Assembly: GCA_902812435.1 (NCBI GenBank)
Contig: CADDZA010000010.1
Span: 1 to 33,760 of the forward strand
Direction of reading: 5' to 3'
DNA: 33,760 bases
Source of the DNA: Clostridia bacterium
Lineage (GTDB): Bacteria; Bacillota; DSM-12270; Thermacetogeniales; Thermacetogeniaceae
Positions 32,403 to 33,760 of this stretch are shown here, one piece after another. The notes beneath the pieces were generated by a model that was given only the letters and a program-made list of their open reading frames with translations, did not search any database and was not told the DNA's origin. The stretch's first letter is position 1. Every line of letters starts with the position of its first letter. Made by a program: the position numbers and the translations under genes.

Positions 32403-32743
32403 GCACTATTCAGTTTTGCAAAATTGTCAATTCAAATTCTTCGCCGTCTTCACCGAAAATCCTTCTACCCCTCCGAAATTTTATCTATGCGTGCCAAACT
32501 GCCTTGGCTTAATCTTGGCTTAATATGAAAATAGCACTGATGAACATCGACAGGCGATGAAGAAAAAGACAAGAATACCCTTTCATAAAAAACGAATGAC
32601 TTCAGCCAACTGCTCTTGTTGATAAACTGGGTCTAACTTTTCTGCAAGTATGTGGTATACTCTTACAAAGAGGACCGATTCGTTGCCATTCCTTAACTTT
32701 ATAAAAACACTCGATAAAAAATACTCGCCCCGGAGGTGATTTA
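32403..32743. other. Intergenic region between riboswitch 2 and the Uma2 gene
   Basis: No gene is seen. The first part (to about 32475) repeats the sequence found upstream of riboswitch 1, including GAAGGATTTTCGG on the minus strand. An 11-base tandem repeat (CTTGGCTTAAT twice) lies at 32503-32524. A plus-strand TATACT at about 32653-32658 may be the -10 box of the Uma2 gene, but its -35 box is poor. The minus-strand promoter of the cobN operon should lie here; I could not choose one with confidence. Confidence 0.4.
32503..32524. repeat. Tandem 11-base direct repeat
   Basis: CTTGGCTTAAT occurs twice in direct succession, about 100 bases upstream of cobalamin riboswitch 2 (on the minus-strand side). 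It could be a regulatory site or a simple slippage product. Confidence 0.6.
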
Positions 32744-33298
32744 ATGTCTTCCATCCCCGAGCATCTCAAGTTTACCTACGAAGATTATCTGCTTTTGCCT
32801 GAAGACAGACGCTATGAAATCATTGGGGGCGATCTTTTGATGACTCCTTCTCCCAAGCGGGTGCATCAACAAACAAGCAGAAACTTAACTACCATCTTAT
32901 GGTCCTACGTTAAAGCCCACGGCCTGGGAGAAGTCTACGAAGCGCCGTTCGATGTGCTTTTCAGCCGCCACGATGTGGTGCAGCCGGATGTGCTCTTCGT
33001 GAGCCGCGAGAATCTCTCGATTGTGGGGGAGAATAACATTCAAGGAGCACCCGACCTGATCATCGAGATTTTATCGCCTGCTACCGCCGAAAGAGACCTT
33101 GACCTGAAAAAAAAGCTGTACGCCCGCCATGCCGTCAAAGAATATTGGATCGTGGACCCCGACGCCCGAAAAGTGACGGTATACCTCTGGAAGGATACTG
33201 ATTACGTAAAAACCGGGGTTTACGGCGAAGAAGACAGCTGGCAACCTCACCTTTTGCCCGGCCTTACCATTAAGGGCAAGGAGGTATTTGCATTTTGA
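32744..33298 (+). CDS. Uma2 family nuclease (DUF820)
   Basis: A 184-residue protein of the Uma2/DUF820 family, which adopts a restriction-endonuclease-like PD-(D/E)xK fold. Family hallmarks are the opening FTYEDYLLLPEDRRYEIIGG, the VVQPDVLFV segment (Asp82), PDLIIEILSPAT (Glu108) and LYARHAVKEYWIVDPDARKV. These supply the likely catalytic Glu25, Asp82, Glu108 and a following lysine. CGGAGGTG precedes the ATG by seven bases. The gene stands alone and convergent to a short minus-strand ORF. Members are abundant in cyanobacteria and some Firmicutes and often lie near mobile elements; the biological role is not settled. Confidence 0.9.
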   Translation: MSSIPEHLKFTYEDYLLLPEDRRYEIIGGDLLMTPSPKRVHQQTSRNLTTILWSYVKAHGLGEVYEAPFDVLFSRHDVVQPDVLFVSRENLSIVGENNIQGAPDLIIEILSPATAERDLDLKKKLYARHAVKEYWIVDPDARKVTVYLWKDTDYVKTGVYGEEDSWQPHLLPGLTIKGKEVFAF

Positions 33299-33303
33299 TT
33301 CCT

Positions 33304-33390
33304 TTACAAGCCCGGAATGCTGCGGATGCGGTGTTTCCTTTCATTTGGTGAAAGTTTTTTAATTTCGTCAGCCAAACGCTCAATAGACAT
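33304..33390 (-). CDS. Very short ORF, possible antitoxin-like remnant
   Basis: A 28-codon reading frame with a very good ribosome binding site (GGAGGCGG, seven bases before ATG) and a TATAAT box about 30 bases further upstream (near 33415-33420). The peptide begins SIERLADEIKKLSPNERK, which resembles the N-terminus of small DUF2281-type antitoxins, then stops after RIRSIPGL. It may be a truncated antitoxin gene or a real small protein. No toxin gene is adjacent. Confidence 0.4.
   Translation of the reverse strand: MSIERLADEIKKLSPNERKHRIRSIPGL
33338..33366 (+). terminator. Terminator after the Uma2 gene
   Basis: CTTTCA (33338-33343) and TGAAAG (33349-33354) form a 6-base stem with a 5-base loop, followed by TTTTTTAATTT. 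The stem is AT-rich but the U-tract is good. It lies 40 bases past the Uma2 stop and within the short minus-strand ORF. Confidence 0.55.
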
Positions 33391-33504
33391 GAAAATCCGC
33401 CTCCTTCAACTGTAATTATATCCCAATATCTTATAGAAATATATAGCCGTTATTAAAACTGCTTATATGGCGGTTTTTTTGTTTTTCTGCGAGAGGAGGT
33501 AAAA

Positions 33505-33608
33505 CGGCTCTACTGCGAAGCTGACTCCGTTTACGGCCCTGATCACCCCGTGCCGGGCCAAAAAATCGTTTCCATACCATCAACTGCCAGCACAGGTTCG
33601 CCAGGCAT
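33505..33608 (-). pseudogene. N-terminal relic of an oligopeptide ABC transporter ATPase
   Basis: The ATG at 33608 with GAGGGGGTG upstream begins MPGEPVLAVDGMETIFWPG and then stops; a shifted frame continues as ARHGVIRAVNGVSFAVE. Together these match the start of DppD/OppD-type ATPases (consensus like LxVxxLxTxFxxxxGxVxAVxGVSFxVxxGE). The frame change falls at a run of T bases. The similarity ends before the Walker A motif. I infer a frameshifted, truncated gene remnant. The family call rests on a short but characteristic segment. Confidence 0.5.
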
Positions 33609-33654
33609 CCAGGCCGCACCCCCTCAACGCTCAACCGAAACGCTTTAAAACAAT

Positions 33655-33716
33655 GCCTCGAAAAACAAAAACCACGAAGACCTCCCCCCTCCGGCAGGGT
33701 ACAAGACCTTCGTGGT
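33655..33716 (-). terminator. Rho-independent terminator of a gene beyond the right edge
   Basis: On the minus strand ACCACGAAG (33716-33708) pairs perfectly with CTTCGTGGT (33679-33671), followed by TTTTGTTTTTCG. The U-tract shows leftward transcription, so the gene it ends must lie to the right of the window. Confidence 0.75.
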
Positions 33717-33760
33717 CCCTTATCGACAATATCTCCTTGAAATGCTGCCCAATTGAAAAC

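Noticed and set aside
32403-32440. TTGACA on the minus strand near 32424 as the promoter of the cobN operon
   Set aside because: No acceptable -10 box lies 16-18 bases downstream, and transcription would begin inside the riboswitch's first stem.
33431-33634. 67-codon minus-strand frame at the right edge
   Set aside because: It overlaps the ATPase relic in another frame. The other frames carry the family-like residues, so this one is a by-product.

Overview
The window looks like chromosomal DNA of an anaerobic, spore-former-type Firmicute of the Peptococcaceae / Desulfotomaculum-Pelotomaculum kind. This is inferred from strong AGGAGG ribosome binding sites, GTG/TTG starts, S-layer-homology (SLH) proteins, an ECF-type vitamin transporter, cobalamin riboswitches and anaerobe-type radical SAM and Fe-S flavoenzymes. 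Almost every gene is on the minus strand, so the text below follows transcription from right to left within each block.

Right end (33760-32400): a terminator and a frameshifted N-terminal relic of an oligopeptide-transporter ATPase, a 28-codon ORF, and a plus-strand Uma2-family nuclease gene. Then comes the first B12-controlled block: cobalamin riboswitch 2 (32154-32402) with an attenuator, a CobN-type large chelatase subunit, a BtuF/FepB-like substrate-binding protein and a radical SAM/SPASM protein (32036-26050).

A second, nearly identical cobalamin riboswitch (25727-25974) follows directly. It precedes a second B12 block (25546-15253): two SLH-anchored proteins with a transcobalamin-like alpha-barrel, one of which also carries a DUF4430 (transcobalamin beta-like) domain, a membrane-anchored DUF4430 protein, EcfT, a fused double EcfA ATPase, an S component, and a membrane-tethered seven-repeat propeller protein. 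I read this as a corrinoid capture and import system: S-layer proteins bind the ligand, the DUF4430 protein relays it, and the ECF complex imports it. The corrinoid specificity is inferred from the riboswitches and domain types.

Middle (15250-13590): mostly non-coding. It holds a plus-strand gene for a 63-residue peptide that is more than one third histidine, with a near-consensus promoter and a terminator; a 77-residue unknown protein; a degraded nitrilase-family fragment; and the promoter and structured leader of the next operon.

Left block (13552-2337): twelve tightly packed minus-strand genes, most overlapping by 1-29 bases. The first four encode a zinc/manganese-family metal ABC importer (lipoprotein, ATPase, two paralogous permeases). 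The next eight encode a class I methyltransferase, a TPR protein, a radical SAM protein, an O-methyltransferase, a PyrK-like Fe-S/FAD reductase, an FAD oxidoreductase, another methyltransferase and a double P-loop ATPase. This looks like a metal importer fused to an unknown biosynthetic pathway, and I consider it the best candidate for an undescribed system. From the TPR gene leftward the DNA looks clearly more AT-rich than the transporter and B12 genes, which suggests a different origin for the enzyme block. The far left holds an MBL-fold hydrolase, a DUF4198 protein, a truncated GNAT acetyltransferase and a strong terminator.
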